NCBI GenBank assembly: GCA_033439765.1 | Contig: JAULSN010000005.1 | Location: 248,001 to 312,000, forward strand | Direction of reading: 5' to 3' | Origin: Lasiosphaeria ovina | Lineage: Eukaryota > Ascomycota > Sordariomycetes > Sordariales > Lasiosphaeriaceae | Length of the DNA: 64,000 nt | Shown here: positions 1-11,537 of the stretch, in pieces | How positions within the stretch are numbered: the first letter of the stretch is position 1 | How the letters are laid out: every line of letters begins with the position of its first letter | Made by a program: the position numbers and the translations under genes | Notes under the pieces: model-generated | Seen by the model: the letters and a program-made list of their open reading frames with translations, nothing else | What the model was told of the DNA's origin: nothing | The model's database searches: none

Positions 1-1686
1 ATGTTTTAATTCCACCAAGCGACGATGACGGCGTCGGCCGTAGGAGAATAAAAAATTATAAACAAATGGCTCCTAAGCCGACCGTTGCGTAGAAGAGCCT
101 GATTGTGACGGCGATCGGGCTCTGAGAGATGCCAACTGGGACGAGAGCCCTTGGCGACGCATGGCCCGGCATGAACGAGGCCATGCGCCTACGAAGACTA
201 AATAGAGGGCGCTGGAATTCATGATTATCACTGTCGATAAAAGCATGTGCATGGACCATGCAAGTCTGCATAAAGCTTGGTGTATTGTAGAGGCGCTCCC
301 TTCATTACAAATCCGATATTCGTATCAATATCGGAGTTCGGAAAAAGTAGCGCGTATCAACAACAACTAAAAACACGCAACCATCGAGTTTGCAACGCTG
401 CCGACGACAACCCCAAATAAACTCTCCCGCCGAGAATCTGAATCTATGACCTTAAATCGGTAATAAAGGCTGACCTCGTGACAATCACAATGGACTGCCA
501 CCATTTGCCAGGAATGCAAAGTAGGGTGCCCTGATCAAAGCTCAAGTTGATGGCCGGAGACCTGTACACCAGCGAGATGGCCGATGAGCTGCCAGGTCGA
601 AAACCTCCTACAACTGTGCAGCTGGACAGGGAGCCAACGCTGATCAATCGTAAACGCCGTTGACTAACTAATCAGGTGTACAATTCAGATTGTGGTTGGG
701 ACGCTGAGCTATTACCTATTATCACTAGGTCTATCCCCCAAAAAGATTCGGAGCTCGAATGCCATTTGGGAGCCCTCAACCCTTGCTAGGTGGGTCCCAT
801 CTTGCTCTTGATTGCCTTTGCCAGATGTTCCTTCTCCTCGCAATTGCCTCTAGGAAGAGTGCTGCTAGATCCAGATGCCTCACTCCAGGGCCCATTTTGT
901 TTTGCCGAGGATTCCTAGAGGAGGATTCCCCTCTCGCTAGCCGGCTTGGGGCAGATTTTGGGCTCAGGATCGTGGCGGGTGCGGGCATCGGGATCACGGC
1001 CGGCGTGGGTATCGGGATCGCGGCCGGTGCGGGCATCGGGGCGAGTTCTGTTGCTTGGCTCCCTTGTTGGGGAGCCGGGCCGTTGTGGTCTGCATTGTAT
1101 CGCAAATTCAGCACTTGCAAAGCAGTAGAAAGAGCTCAACCGAGTTTTACTTACCATGCGCCTGACTTGAAGAGTACCTGGAAATTCCGCACCCCATGTT
1201 TAGAGAGCTCTTCCAGCTTGCTAACCGAGACGTGGGTGGCAGCGTGGCAAAGCCAAGAATGTCTGCGCTTATTAACGCTGATTAAATAAAGTTGAAAGAA
1301 AGTTTGTTTCTGCTATTCAAATAAGGGATGAGAGTCTCTCATAGGGTGTATTATGGGTTGAAATGAAAGCTGTCTCACAAATTAGCGAACACAAAGGTGC
1401 GTAGAATCTGAGAGATTTGTGAGAAGAATCTAAATTGGTAGCCAAATCCATCCTGTCTGAGCTGGTTGTGGACGTCTTGGATAGCCAAAGCCTGGTTTGT
1501 ACTCTGTCCCGCCCTTCAATTTCTGTATTTTTGACACTTTTCATCCGACATTAGCTTCACTTTCGACAGCCCCACATGTGAAAATTCTGCGCACCAAAAC
1601 GCTCCCCCGCCTGCCTCCAGGGCTGGAAGCGGGGCAATTACAGCCTACAGTACGGCTTTCCAAGTTCAACACCAAATCTGCCACAA
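1..1686. other. No gene recognised
   Basis: Short open frames occur on both strands but none has recognisable protein features, a convincing intron or a family motif. The only structure I see is a GC-rich tandem repeat at about 979-1041 (listed separately). Treated as intergenic or decayed sequence. Confidence 0.55.
979..1041. repeat. 24-bp minisatellite, about 2.6 copies
   Basis: A unit of roughly 24 bp beginning GCGGGCATCGGGATC recurs imperfectly two and a half times. It gives artificial IPMPAP-like or GIGIAAGAG-like repeats in the overlapping open frames, which is why those frames were not called as genes. Confidence 0.6.
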
Positions 1687-2287
1687 TCAACGTCCACCTC
1701 CCATACAAACCCGCTCTCTAAACAGCCACAATGTCATCAAACGGCGAAACGCGCGAGCAGGCGTGCGAGACGAACAGCCGCCTAGTTCTGCAGCTAAAGC
1801 GCGACACCACGGTTGCCGGACGCATCGAGACTCTGCAGATTGCAGCACGGAAACCGTTCCGCTGACTGGGTTGACTTGGGCGAAAAAGCAAGTTGTGCCG
1901 ATTTCGAGAGATAGGATGTATTTGTCGAAGTCGCCCAATCTAAAGACCGGAACATTGTTGGCCTTGAGGGCCGCTGCGTCGACGAAGTACCAGGTTCCGT
2001 GATGCGATACAGCCCAGGCGATGATGGGAGCCAGGATACTGTGATCAAGTGGTGTGTCATCGGCCGAGGCGGTATCACTGGCCTCCGGGGTATCACTATT
2101 ATCCCAGATATTACTGCCCTCCGAGATATCACTGTCCTCTGAGGTATGGCCGTCCTCTGAGATACCACTATCCCCATGCTGGGACTCTTGCTCAATAGTA
2201 AGGTTGCCTCGCCGTACATCTTCGATCTCTTGGCTTGGTGAATTGCTGGTTCGTCCTCTAGAACGTTCGACCCCGCCTCGCGTCCTC
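1687..2287 (-). other. Coding-like relic, unknown protein
   Basis: One minus-strand frame stays open for about 200 codons. It reads like a real protein: a Ser/Asp/Glu-rich stretch, then a well-mixed segment containing APIIAWAVSHHGTWYFVDAAA and LGDFDKYILSLEIGTTCFFA. No ATG starts it: a TAG lies just upstream (2288-2290), and the frame upstream of that carrying an ATG (about 2340) is a different one. I could find no credible intron to join the two, so this may be a broken gene. A plus-strand ATG in good context at 1731 (44 codons) lies antisense to its 3' end. Family not recognised. Confidence 0.3.
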
Positions 2288-2473
2288 TATTTTCCGCAGA
2301 ACTGGTGTGCTCAACAACAGTGCTAGTGTTGATATTGTGGGCCATGGGCTGGGGCTTATCTGCAAGCATACCCGACTTGGCGGTTTCATCGTGGCTACCG
2401 TTCTGTGATACTGTGAGTTGGTAGTGAATGGCCACGGTGTACAACCGCGACAATAAAGTACGACAATAATAGC

Positions 2474-2546
2474 AACAACGGTAGCAGCAATGGCGGATCA
2501 AAAGCCGCAAAAGCGGAACTGGACGAGGAGGATTAGTCAACTCTAG
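2474..2546 (+). pseudogene. Decayed partial copy of the 3240 gene start
   Basis: The DNA here matches the first part of the RGG-protein gene at 3240 and its internal repeat at about 3310-3365. Both share runs such as GTAGCAGCA and CCGCAAAAGC. The reading frame begins MADQKPQKR, against MADENPQKQ in the intact gene, then loses the frame and stops at 2546. I read it as a truncated duplicate. Confidence 0.4.
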
Positions 2547-3239
2547 AAGCGGTGATCGTGGCACCGCGTTGCAAATATCGAGATAAGAAATTTAGCCCAT
2601 GCCACACGCTTCCGATCGCGACGGAGGGGGCGACCGAGGCTGTGGGTCAAACCATAGAGGGCTCGGCGCAATTCCAAGCGATGCCCAAGAACAAGATTCC
2701 AGCCGTACCAGGAAAATCCTTTTCCGCGGGTTTGGATAGACGTCTGCCCGTGGGAACGCCCAGAAGGTTCCACCCAACAACGTCCAAGCTACTGTTATTA
2801 ACATACCAGTGGAGCAGATGGGGTTTGGTGTCTGGTTGAAGGCGCCTGCCGCCACCCAGGGAGCTTGGGAGACGACAATGGCCGATGGGAGCAGGTGGAT
2901 CGGGAACGCCACCAAGCAAGAGGTGTTCCGTGTCCTGGGCTGGAAGTTGCACGGCCCCAGGGCGCAAAGTACGACGTCTTTGTTCGACCTCGGCATGAAT
3001 AAAGACATCGCATCTTGGCAGGGCTCGGAGACTAAATCCGGCACGAGCTTGCCTTTGACTAATATGATGTAGTTCTATGTCTCTGTGAATTGACCGCCCC
3101 GGCGTGTTAAACCTGCACACTTCTCTTAATCCCATTCAACCTCGACATTCCAATCCTCCCGCGAACCTCCACCAGCCACAACCACAACCACAAAGATACC
3201 CACAAAAGCAATCACGATAACTACAACACATTAGAAAAA

Positions 3240-3737
3240 ATGGCGGACGAGAATCCGCAAAAGCAGGAGCTGGGCGACGGGCCGGGGCCGGCACCGGCGC
3301 CACAAACAACAGTAGCAGCAACTGCGGACGAAAACCCGAATAAGCGGAAGCTGGGCGAGGGGGAAGAGCTGGCGCCACAAGCGCCGACTGAGGGCAAGGG
3401 TCGCGAACCCCGACGCAAAAAACTTCGAACTGATGGCCAGGCGGCGGCTGGCAAGGACAAGGGCGTCGCCAAGCCGGGAAAAGCCTCTGCCGACGACAGA
3501 ATATTGGTCTCGAGAAGGCTCTTGAACAGCGTCATCGCGGGAGAAGATGGCGCTATAGCTAGGTTGGCGTCGGTGGTTTCTGCTACGCCCAGTGTGCAGG
3601 TTGCCAGAAGTGGCCGTGGCCGCGGTGGACGCGGCCGTGGTGGTGGTGGCCGTGGTGGTGGTAGTCGTGCTGGTGGTAGCCGTGGCCGTGGTGGTGCGCG
3701 CGGGCGCCGTGATGGTACGCCCGACTACGTTGGGTAA
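3240..3737 (+). CDS. Hypothetical RGG-rich, basic low-complexity protein (165 aa)
   Basis: A single-exon frame starts in a good context (AAAAAATGGC). Residues 2-14 and 30-43 are an internal repeat (ADENPQKQELG, then ADENPNKRKLG). A basic stretch near 55-63 (REPRRKKLR) could act as a nuclear signal. A short ordered part (about 84-112) precedes a C-terminal arginine/glycine tail of some 45 residues. RGG tails bind RNA or recruit arginine methyltransferases in known proteins, but no folded domain is visible, so any RNA role is inference. The repeat-rich composition also allows a chance frame. A decayed copy of its start lies upstream at 2474-2546. Confidence 0.45.
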   Translation: MADENPQKQELGDGPGPAPAPQTTVAATADENPNKRKLGEGEELAPQAPTEGKGREPRRKKLRTDGQAAAGKDKGVAKPGKASADDRILVSRRLLNSVIAGEDGAIARLASVVSATPSVQVARSGRGRGGRGRGGGGRGGGSRAGGSRGRGGARGRRDGTPDYVG

Positions 3738-4177
3738 ACATGGTGTTACCGAGACTCGGTAACTATGGCAATTGGCGGGGCCGTGTCTTCGAGTTTCCTG
3801 ACGACTACAACAAGCCTGCGGCTCCTCACGTGGATGAGGACGGCGCTGGTTTCGGATTCGATGACCAGAGCAAAACCTAAGATACACAATTAGCAACAAT
3901 AGCACCGCCGAGTCAGGGCTGTCTTAGACAGGGGAATTTAGCCATATTGGGGCTCATGTCTCGCACCTTTGACGAGCACTCGCGCGAGGTTATCCGCCCT
4001 GCCGGTGAATGGACTCGTAGAAGTCGAGATGTATTTTACCGTATCCATCTCGAAACACATTTCAGACGCCACCAATAGGGTAATTTATTAGTATAGAGGT
4101 CACGTACAATAGCTCCAACGTACCGAGTGGAAACCCATACGCGTGCTCGATATCAAAGGGTGCGTTGTAGACGAGAA
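3738..4177. other. Intergenic, nothing recognised
   Basis: Between the RGG-rich ORF and the hydrolase pseudogene I see no supported exon, repeat or regulatory motif. The N-terminal exon expected for the downstream FSH-type hydrolase is not present here in readable form. Confidence 0.5.
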
Positions 4178-4777
4178 ATGCCGAGTGGCGTCACCGCCGA
4201 GGACTCGATCTACAAGCTGGCGGGAGAGCTCGGCTCCAAGTTCCACCAAGGCACCTCGGCCGTCAGGGTCACACTGGAGCGCCTGTTTGCCATTCTGGAT
4301 CAAAATCCCGAGATCGATATGAGTTGCCTGTGCCAGAGTCAAGGTTTGACTAACTCGTGTAGGGTATCCTGGGCTACTCCGAAAGGGCCATGGCCGCGTC
4401 AACGCTCATCATCGAGGAAGCCCGCTAGTGCGAAAAGGAGAACCGGCCGCGGCAGCTCAAGGTTAGTGCTCCTTCTAGCGGCATTCTACAGTTGACCGAC
4501 CCTTCAGTACGCCATTTTCTTCTCGGGGTGGCCGCCGGCGCGGTTGCGCGACGACGAGACCATCGAGTGCCTGCTGGCCAACGAGTGCGGGAACCTGATC
4601 GAGATCCCGACGTGCCACATCGTCGGGTGCGACGACCCGTACATGCACTGCGTCATGGCCCTGTTTGCCATGTGCGACGATGACACGGCCGTTCTCTTCG
4701 ACTACGGCAAAGGCCACACGGCGCCCCGCGACCCGCGCACCATTGAGGAGCTGGCCTCGGCCATGGCACGCACTTGA
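4178..4777 (+). pseudogene. FSH1-type serine hydrolase (DUF341) pseudogene, 5' truncated
   Basis: Three exon remnants join in phase: 4178-4318, 4363-4461 and 4508-4777. They encode the C-terminal two thirds of a fungal serine hydrolase of the FSH/DUF341 alpha/beta-hydrolase type, often found as a stand-alone gene or near polyketide synthases. Visible are the nucleophile elbow (now GYSERA instead of GYSEGA), CHIVGCDDPY near the catalytic Asp, and the closing DYGKGHTAPRDPRT carrying the catalytic His. Lesions: no N-terminal start region, intron 1 donor reading ATGAGT instead of GTGAGT (4319), Gly to Arg at the elbow (4384), and in-frame TAG at 4426. All three point lesions are C:G to T:A transitions. 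Intron 2 (4462-4507) is intact. Confidence 0.75.
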
Positions 4778-4866
4778 GACAAGGGCGCCGTCGTAGTTTG
4801 AGACTGCTTTGTTAGATTGACAGTTTGTTTTAACAGTATGTTATGTAGAGCGCGTCTATTCAGAAA

Positions 4867-7800
4867 TTACATTATTGTGCAGGAACCGCAGCATTTGCCA
4901 TAGCTCATAACGTCGTACTCGTCCGATTTGATACTTCCAATCTGCTTCTGTTTGCCGACTCTTTTATTTCTCCGTTCGTTGCCCTCGTTGTATGTCATAA
5001 AGGTTGGGTCGAGTGTGCAGGGGTACGGTTGCAACTCGTTGAGATTGGCTTCCCATTCCGCGTCTTTAGAACACTGCTGCTCTTCGTGGACTGGCCTACG
5101 GCTCTGGGAGGGCCTTGCTGGGGACTTGTGCCTGTTGTTGCTTTGCGCCATACCGCGATTCTTGGACAACAGCAATTCCCGGACGGCCTCGTGGCCTTTC
5201 TCTGATGCTACCGAGATGGGCGTACGCTCGCGTTCGTCACTCGCGTCCAAATCAACCCCGTCTCTGCATAGGAGCTGTCTGACGACGTCCGCATGATCCT
5301 CCTCAGCGGCAACAAAGGGCGGCGTGCGCCCATGGACATCCTTAGGGTTCAAATCGACCTCAACGCAGTCTAATAGCAGTCTCACCGCTTCGGCATACCC
5401 CTCTTTGGAAGCTTCCAATAGCGGCGTGCATCCGCTGCTGTCTCTCGAGTTCACGTTAGCTCTACCCGTTGCCAACAGCAGCCTCATCACTCCGACGTGC
5501 CCATTTTCGGCGGCTCCTGCGAGCGGCGTGCGTCCATCCTTGTCTCTGGAGTTCAAGATAACCTCGGGCTCGGCAATGAGAGTCTCGGTGACTTGGTTCC
5601 GGCCATACCACGCAGCCCAACCCAAAGCTGTAAGGCCGTATTTGTCCTGGGCGTTGAGGTCGGCGCACCGTCCCCGAAGCAGCAGCCTAACCATCCCGTC
5701 GCGCCCGTTTGCGGCGGCCCGGATGAGAGGGGTCTGAGAACGGCTGTCTTTGGCGGCACAGTCGACGCCGTTGCACGTCAGGAGCAGCTTCACCGCGTCA
5801 ACGTGTCCGTTCCTCACGGCCCACCAAAGCGGCGTGCGGCCGTACCTGAGATCCTTTGCGTTGATTTCGACGCCATCTTGTCGTAAAAGTGTCTCGACGA
5901 CCGCCCGGTAGCCGATAAAGGCAGACCACGCGAGCGGTGTCAGGTCAAACCTGGCGTCGAGCTGGCTCTGGAGCAATGCGCCAAAGAAGTACCGATCGTG
6001 GTCTGGGTCAGACCAGCCGGGCGATACGTCTTCCCGGAACTGGACGACGGGTTTCGCCTCGATGGTCGCGTGCGCCGACACCTTTCCCGATCCCAACAGC
6101 AGCGCCACCACCGCGTCTCGCTCATACCACATGGCCCAAAGGAGTGGCGTCCTGCCGCCGTCATCCCTGGACTCGGCGTCGACGCCGTCCTGCTTCAGGA
6201 GCCGCGACACCACGGCCTCGCAGCCGTTTTTGGCCGCCCATGCCAGAGGAGTCCTGCACCTCGAGTCCCTCACGTCCAGCTTGCAGAAATCGTCCACCAT
6301 CCTGTCGATCCCAAAATAGGCCGTGAGGTGTGCCGCCGAAAGATGCATCTCTGATGTTGCCGCCGGCTCGTCTTGCTCGCCTTCATTTTCATCATCACTG
6401 TCATCCTCCTCATCGCCATCGTCACCATCGCCATCGTCACCATCGTTCCCGCTCACGTCCGACGCGTCGAGATACCAGTGCTCTTGTCCCGGAAATGGAG
6501 AACGAAACGACAGCAGTACAAAACTGGACGCTGCGACGTTGTCGTTGTGACCAAAGAAGGCGCGGATCAACGGGTCAACCACGTCGGGATCCTCGGCGTC
6601 TCGCGCATGGTGACCCCAGTAAAGCGCGGCATACACGAAGAACGGGCACGATTTGACCAGTTTCGGGTAGTTGCGCAGGGCCAGCACGGGGTTCAAGTCG
6701 CGGACGGCGTCCAGCGATAGATACGCGACACAGGCCGCGGCCATGTCGGCCTCGGGCGTGGTCGTCGACAGCAATTCCGAGCTGAGCTGCTTCAGAAAGT
6801 CGCGCGCCGTGCTGTGGATGAGCCGGATCACGTTGCTCTCGGCATCGACGGTGACCAGCCCCGCGCACACCGACACCAGTACGTCAACGAGCGTAAGCAT
6901 CCCGTCGTCGACCCGCGCCGGCGGCGTGCCCTTGTGCCTGCCGCCCTGAACAGCCAGAGCGTGCTGCAGCTCCGTTGTCGTCAGCTGGCGCCGCGCGCCC
7001 ACCACCCACGTCAGAACTCGGTGCGCGAGCCTTTTGTGTCCGACCGGCTGGTCTGCAATCCGGTCTATGACACCCTTGTAGGCATCATTCAGTAGCTTGC
7101 GCTGGCTTTCCTCGTTCTCGCGCGACGACGACGACGACGCGGAGCCGCCGGGCTTCTGGAACTGCGCCAGCGCGTCCTCCACTTCGCCGACTGTGGTCTT
7201 GCCCAGGAGAGCGTTGAAGTACAGCTCGGCCAAGAGGAACCTGGGAAGAGAATTAGCGATAAGGGGCTGCGGCCTATGTGTTGCGTGCACCTACATGCCG
7301 CCCGCCGATCCGGCAATCGTAGCGCAAACGTCGCGTTCAAGCTCGGGCGTGGTCGTGATAAACTTGCTCAGCTCGGGCATGCGCCCAGCGACATATCGCA
7401 CCACATCGTCGCTGTGCGCGTCGATTGGCTGCATGCGGGCGCCGTGGGCGACGACGCTGGCCGTGATGTGCGGGATCGGCCGTGCCGTGACGAAGAAATT
7501 CACCGCGCCGGCGCCAGAGCCAGCAGCAGCTGCCGTGGCTTGCAGGCTCGATATGCTGCGCAGCAGTGTCTCAACACATGGCCTCTTTGCCTGGCCCTCG
7601 TCCAGCGCGTCGACGGCGACGAAGCACCGCGTTCGCAGCCGGACGGCCTCGGCCAGCAGCGCCGTCAGCTCGTCGAGCGACGGCCGCGTTCGCCCCGCCC
7701 GGTGCTCTTGGTACAGCTTCTCGAGGGCTGCGGGCAACGGGAAGCGGTCCTGTACCAGCTGCTTGAGCAGGCTGGCCACAAGGTGCTCGGGCGTCTGTTC

Positions 7801-9858
7801 GTCGTGGCGGTCCAGCTTGAGGTAGATGTAGGCTATGCCGACGGTGCTGTCACGCGGAAACCGCTGGCGCAGGTCGTCGACCACCGCCGCCGTCATGATA
7901 GTCTTGCCCGCGCCGTAGATTCCCGGGCAGAAGAGCGTCTGATTGTGGCCCGCCAGCCACGCGCGGTACTTCTCCGAGTCCAGCAGCCACTGGCCCGTTC
8001 CTGCCTGTCGTCGCACAAGTAAATCGCACTGCTGCGCGCTGTAGTCGATGGGTGTAAGCCAGTCGAGAACCCGATCGGCTTCGTCCCGGCCGAGCTTGCC
8101 TTGTATTGCCGACACGTCGTCGCGGACTGCATAGTGTGTGGGTCAGTCCCTCACTTCCCCGCCGTTTCTAAAGGAGGGGGATGTACTGCTCGCAAGAATC
8201 TTCTTCTCGGCCTCGACTTGCGACGGCGGAATCCGGCGCAGCAGCTCGCGCGCGTACGCAGCCGCCGCCATGGCCGCGTAGCCTTGCCACTGCTTGTTCT
8301 TGTGCGAGTCGGAGTAGTCGCAAATGCCGCGCACCACCAGGCACGGGAAGTGGTTCATCAGCCCGGCCGCCTCCATCTCGAAGCAGAGCACGCCCTCGGC
8401 CGCGGCCAGGCGGTCCCGCACCAGCGCGTCCTTCATGAGGCTGTTCGCTGACGCAACCAGCCCATAGTGGATGGCCGGGCTTTCCTCGTGCTCCCCCTTC
8501 TCACCCCGTTGCCGGAGCGAACTGGGAGTCCCAACGCAGTCCGCTGCGCCGCGGCAGCCCGCCTCGCCGTCGTGCGTGACGTGCGCCTTGAACAGCCGGT
8601 CTGTGCCCGGGGCTGGCTTCCCATACCTGCTGGCCAGCTTGGGCTTCTTCTTCAGGACCTCGTCGATGGCCCCTTGCAGCCCGTGGTCCTCGCTCTGGAA
8701 CCTGGCCTCGAGGTCGTTGACAGCCGCCAGCAGCAGCACCGGCGGCTGGTTCAGGTTTCCCGTCATCTGGAACTCGCGGCCCTGGATGGCCTTGCCAAAG
8801 TCGTACTGCCGCACGGCGGGCTTGCCGTTCCGCGAGATGCTGACGACGATATCGCCGAGGCGGATGTCGTGGCCTGCACGGGGCGCGCCGCCGCCGATGC
8901 CGACCATGAGCCCCATTCGCACGTTGCGGAAGCTGCGCAGCATGTCGCGCGCGACGCTGGCCGCCGTCGACGTGCCGTACTCGCCGGCCGGCAGCACTGC
9001 AATCACAACCTTGTGCCCCGCTATGGTCCCGAGCGCGTACGCGTTGTTGTCGTTGGGCGACCTGTACTTGGGCTGCACGGCCTTGTCGTCGAGGAACTCC
9101 TTGGCGGCGACATACTCGGTGGTCAGCGCGCAGATCCAGCCGACTGTGTATTCGTCCGGATTAAACTTCCATTCCGGCTGCTGGGATGAAGCCGAAGCCG
9201 GGGCCGGGGCCGGGGCTTGGGCCGGGGTCGAAACTGGCGGGGACGTAGAATCTGGCCGACGAGCTTTTGGGGGCGGCGATTCAACTCGCCCCGACATCAA
9301 GGTGGACGCGGAGTTGGTCTGCCAGATTGGTAGGTTTGGTCGTGGGTCCGGCGTTGTTGGAAGCGGTACTGGTGCCTCAACGTCTATATGAGCCGTTGCT
9401 GGTGCAGCTGAAGGTGGTACGGGTGCCTCTACGCTCGTGTGGGGCGTGGGTGGTGCCGTTGGAGGCAGTGCGGGTGCCTCTATGTTCTTGTGAGCCGTGG
9501 CAAGTGCAGGTGGAGGCGGGGCGGGTGGCTCTGGATGAGCCCGACCAGGCGCGCCTCCCGCAGATCTGGGGATACTTGAACGGGTTGGTGAACTAGATGT
9601 CGGGCCTTGGACATCAGACCTGTCCTGTGGCGGAGAATTTGCTGTGAGGCTCTGGTCGCCCGAGGCCCCTGTGAGAGTCTTTGTGTGAGACACGGGGCCG
9701 GAGACCGACAGATGAGTCGGCAAAGGCGCGGACTGTGATACGGAATCCGGTAGCTGCTGTACTGGGCGAGCACTGGGAAGCTGTTTGGCCCCGTCGGCAT
9801 TCTCCGGACAACATGACTCGCAGCAATGGCGGCAGAGCCTGCAGCACGCGCCGCACAT
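4867..9858 (-). CDS. NLR: PNP-like / NACHT / ankyrin-repeat protein (1625 aa) with CaaX end
   Basis: Three exons, phase-checked: 9858-8187, 8126-7295 and 7240-4867; introns are 60 and 54 nt. Order of parts: residues 1-17 with eight cysteines (2,5,6,9,12,13,16,17); a Pro/Ala-rich linker to about 232; a nucleoside-phosphorylase-like domain (233-545) with VGIGGGAP and FEMEAAGL; a NACHT NTPase with Walker A GIYGAGKT (626-633) and Walker B CFVAVDALDE; the typical GGMFLLAELYF junction; an acidic linker; ten ankyrin repeats (about 1150-1520); and a basic tail ending CCGSCTIM, a CaaX prenylation box preceded by two cysteines. Fungal NLRs of this layout are linked to non-self recognition and cell death; the ligand is unknown. 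Membrane anchoring by lipid is inference. Confidence 0.88.
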
Positions 9859-10770
9859 GGCCTCTCTGAATTGCTAATTAATTTCCGTGGACAAAGATTC
9901 TTGTCAATCGAATTCAAGCTGTGTTACTTTGATGGCATTAGAGGTTGAAGGAGTTGTAAAGCACAGGTATGGCCATTTGTTCAGTATAGTATTGTATCTA
10001 TATGGCCGAGCAGGGAACATGAACCAGGGCGGTTGAGGACTGGTCGGGCCTTGACACTCCAGCGCCTCCCCGAAGGAGTCAACTACAACTAGTTGGGCAT
10101 GCACCGTACTTGACCCGCACACTCCTTCCAAGACTTCAATGCCGCCCAAAGCATTGGATGCGGACACCTCACATGCCACAGTGCCACGTAGGCACCAGCT
10201 TGCACGCCCAAACAGTTTAGGGGAAGCCAAGGTGGTTCAGCGTACATGCCGTTCATCCTTACCACCTCACCAGTGGCTGAAGCCACTCTGACGCAGTGGG
10301 ATGAGCTCCTCCAATGGTCGGCCGAGTGAGGCAAGAATTCTCCGAAGAATACAGGTTGGGCCCCAATCAGCAGACACACCGACGCGAGTCTTCCCAACCA
10401 GACAGTCTAACGGAATTCGGAAACATCAGGAAATTACACAGACGGCTATCAGCATCGGCACTCACCGCCGGTCCATGTCAGCAGACCTACGAAAATGAAC
10501 CAATTCCGCTGCGTTTAGATGCGCCGTTGCATGTGCATTGATATAATAGTCTCCCGGTGGAGCCTCCGCGCATCCTGTTAGAAAAAGACATGTCAGTGTA
10601 TGATCATGAAACTGGGCCATCAGACGGTGTCTTGAATCTTTAGCTTATCCGCTCAGCCCCCGCCTAAACCGCCGCTCGAAGCCGCCGCAAGTGCATTCGC
10701 CTCATCTGCTCCGTGCTGGGCACGATCCACCACTGGCTGTGTCCGTGTCGGGGTCTGCGACGAACGTTGC
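9859..10770. other. Intergenic, nothing firm
   Basis: A minus-strand frame (10089-10397) begins with a hydrophobic, signal-like stretch but has only a TTG start and no ATG or recognisable motif, so it is not called. No repeat or RNA gene seen. Confidence 0.45.
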
Positions 10771-10950
10771 CTAGACGATATACCGGCGAGTGCGCGGGTA
10801 GGACTCCCAGGGCTCGCCGGTGTCGTGTTTTAAGCCGGTGATGGTGTCGGGGGTCGGGAGGAACCTGTGGGAATCGTAGAAGGACTCCCTCCTTATCCTG
10901 AACAAGTGGCCCTCATTGTCGGAGTTGATGCCCGTGTAAAGCTCTACCAT
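10771..10950 (-). CDS. Possible small hypothetical protein (59 aa)
   Basis: An ATG at 10950 in a good context (TACCATGG) opens a 59-codon frame with balanced composition (MVELYTGINSDNEGHLFR...). The same strand just downstream carries a second coding-like stretch (QWWIVPSTEQMRRM), but joining them would need a 29-nt intron, shorter than any other in the window. It could therefore be a small gene, the first exon of something larger, or decayed sequence. Family not recognised. Confidence 0.22.
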   Translation of the reverse strand: MVELYTGINSDNEGHLFRIRRESFYDSHRFLPTPDTITGLKHDTGEPWESYPRTRRYIV

Positions 10951-11537
10951 GGCGAAGCCCGAATCAGGTGAGTTGGCTGGTGTTGAACAGTTGAAGCGGC
11001 AGAGCAACGAAAAGGGGGAATGGAGACACGCGAGGACAAGCGTCGCAGATGGTCATTACAAATTTAAATATGTCTCCCAGTCAGCTCAGTGTTTGTGCGC
11101 AGCAGACCAACAAACCCAAAGGATGCTGTGGCGCGTATTCATGGCCAAGGCTGCGGCTCAAGAGTCACGATAACTGTCTCTGGCGGAGATTGATGGCTCG
11201 GGGACACTGAAAATTAGGGCCTCTTGGACGAAAGGGTTGCTCCGAAGTGAACGGCAAAGTTTGAGATTCCCATCTCCGAGTTGATCAGGTCGCTGTTAAG
11301 CTCTGCGTGAAAAGTGGAGTTGGTCAAAATTCAACTTTGTCTTCACGCAAGATAGCACCAGACACTCAAAGTAAGTTGAATTGCTGGCCAGCTGTGTTCA
11401 AAAGAATGCGGACGTGAAAGAAAGTTAATCTAGACTAAAGTTGCCCATCCCACTCCCCACCCCCTTCGCTCCATTCACACCACGAGCCCACTCTACCCAT
11501 CCAACCACCACGCTTGCTCCACTGCCAACTGCCAACC

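Noticed and set aside
3231..3905. 224-codon minus-strand frame over the RGG gene
   Set aside because: Thr/Ala runs are the mirror of the GGNGGN repeat; no ATG-supported, motif-bearing protein.
8471..9391. 306-codon plus-strand frame
   Set aside because: Antisense to the phosphorylase-like exon of the NLR; no features of its own.
10089..10397. Secreted-like minus-strand frame
   Set aside because: Only a TTG start, a stop shortly upstream and no recognisable mature protein.
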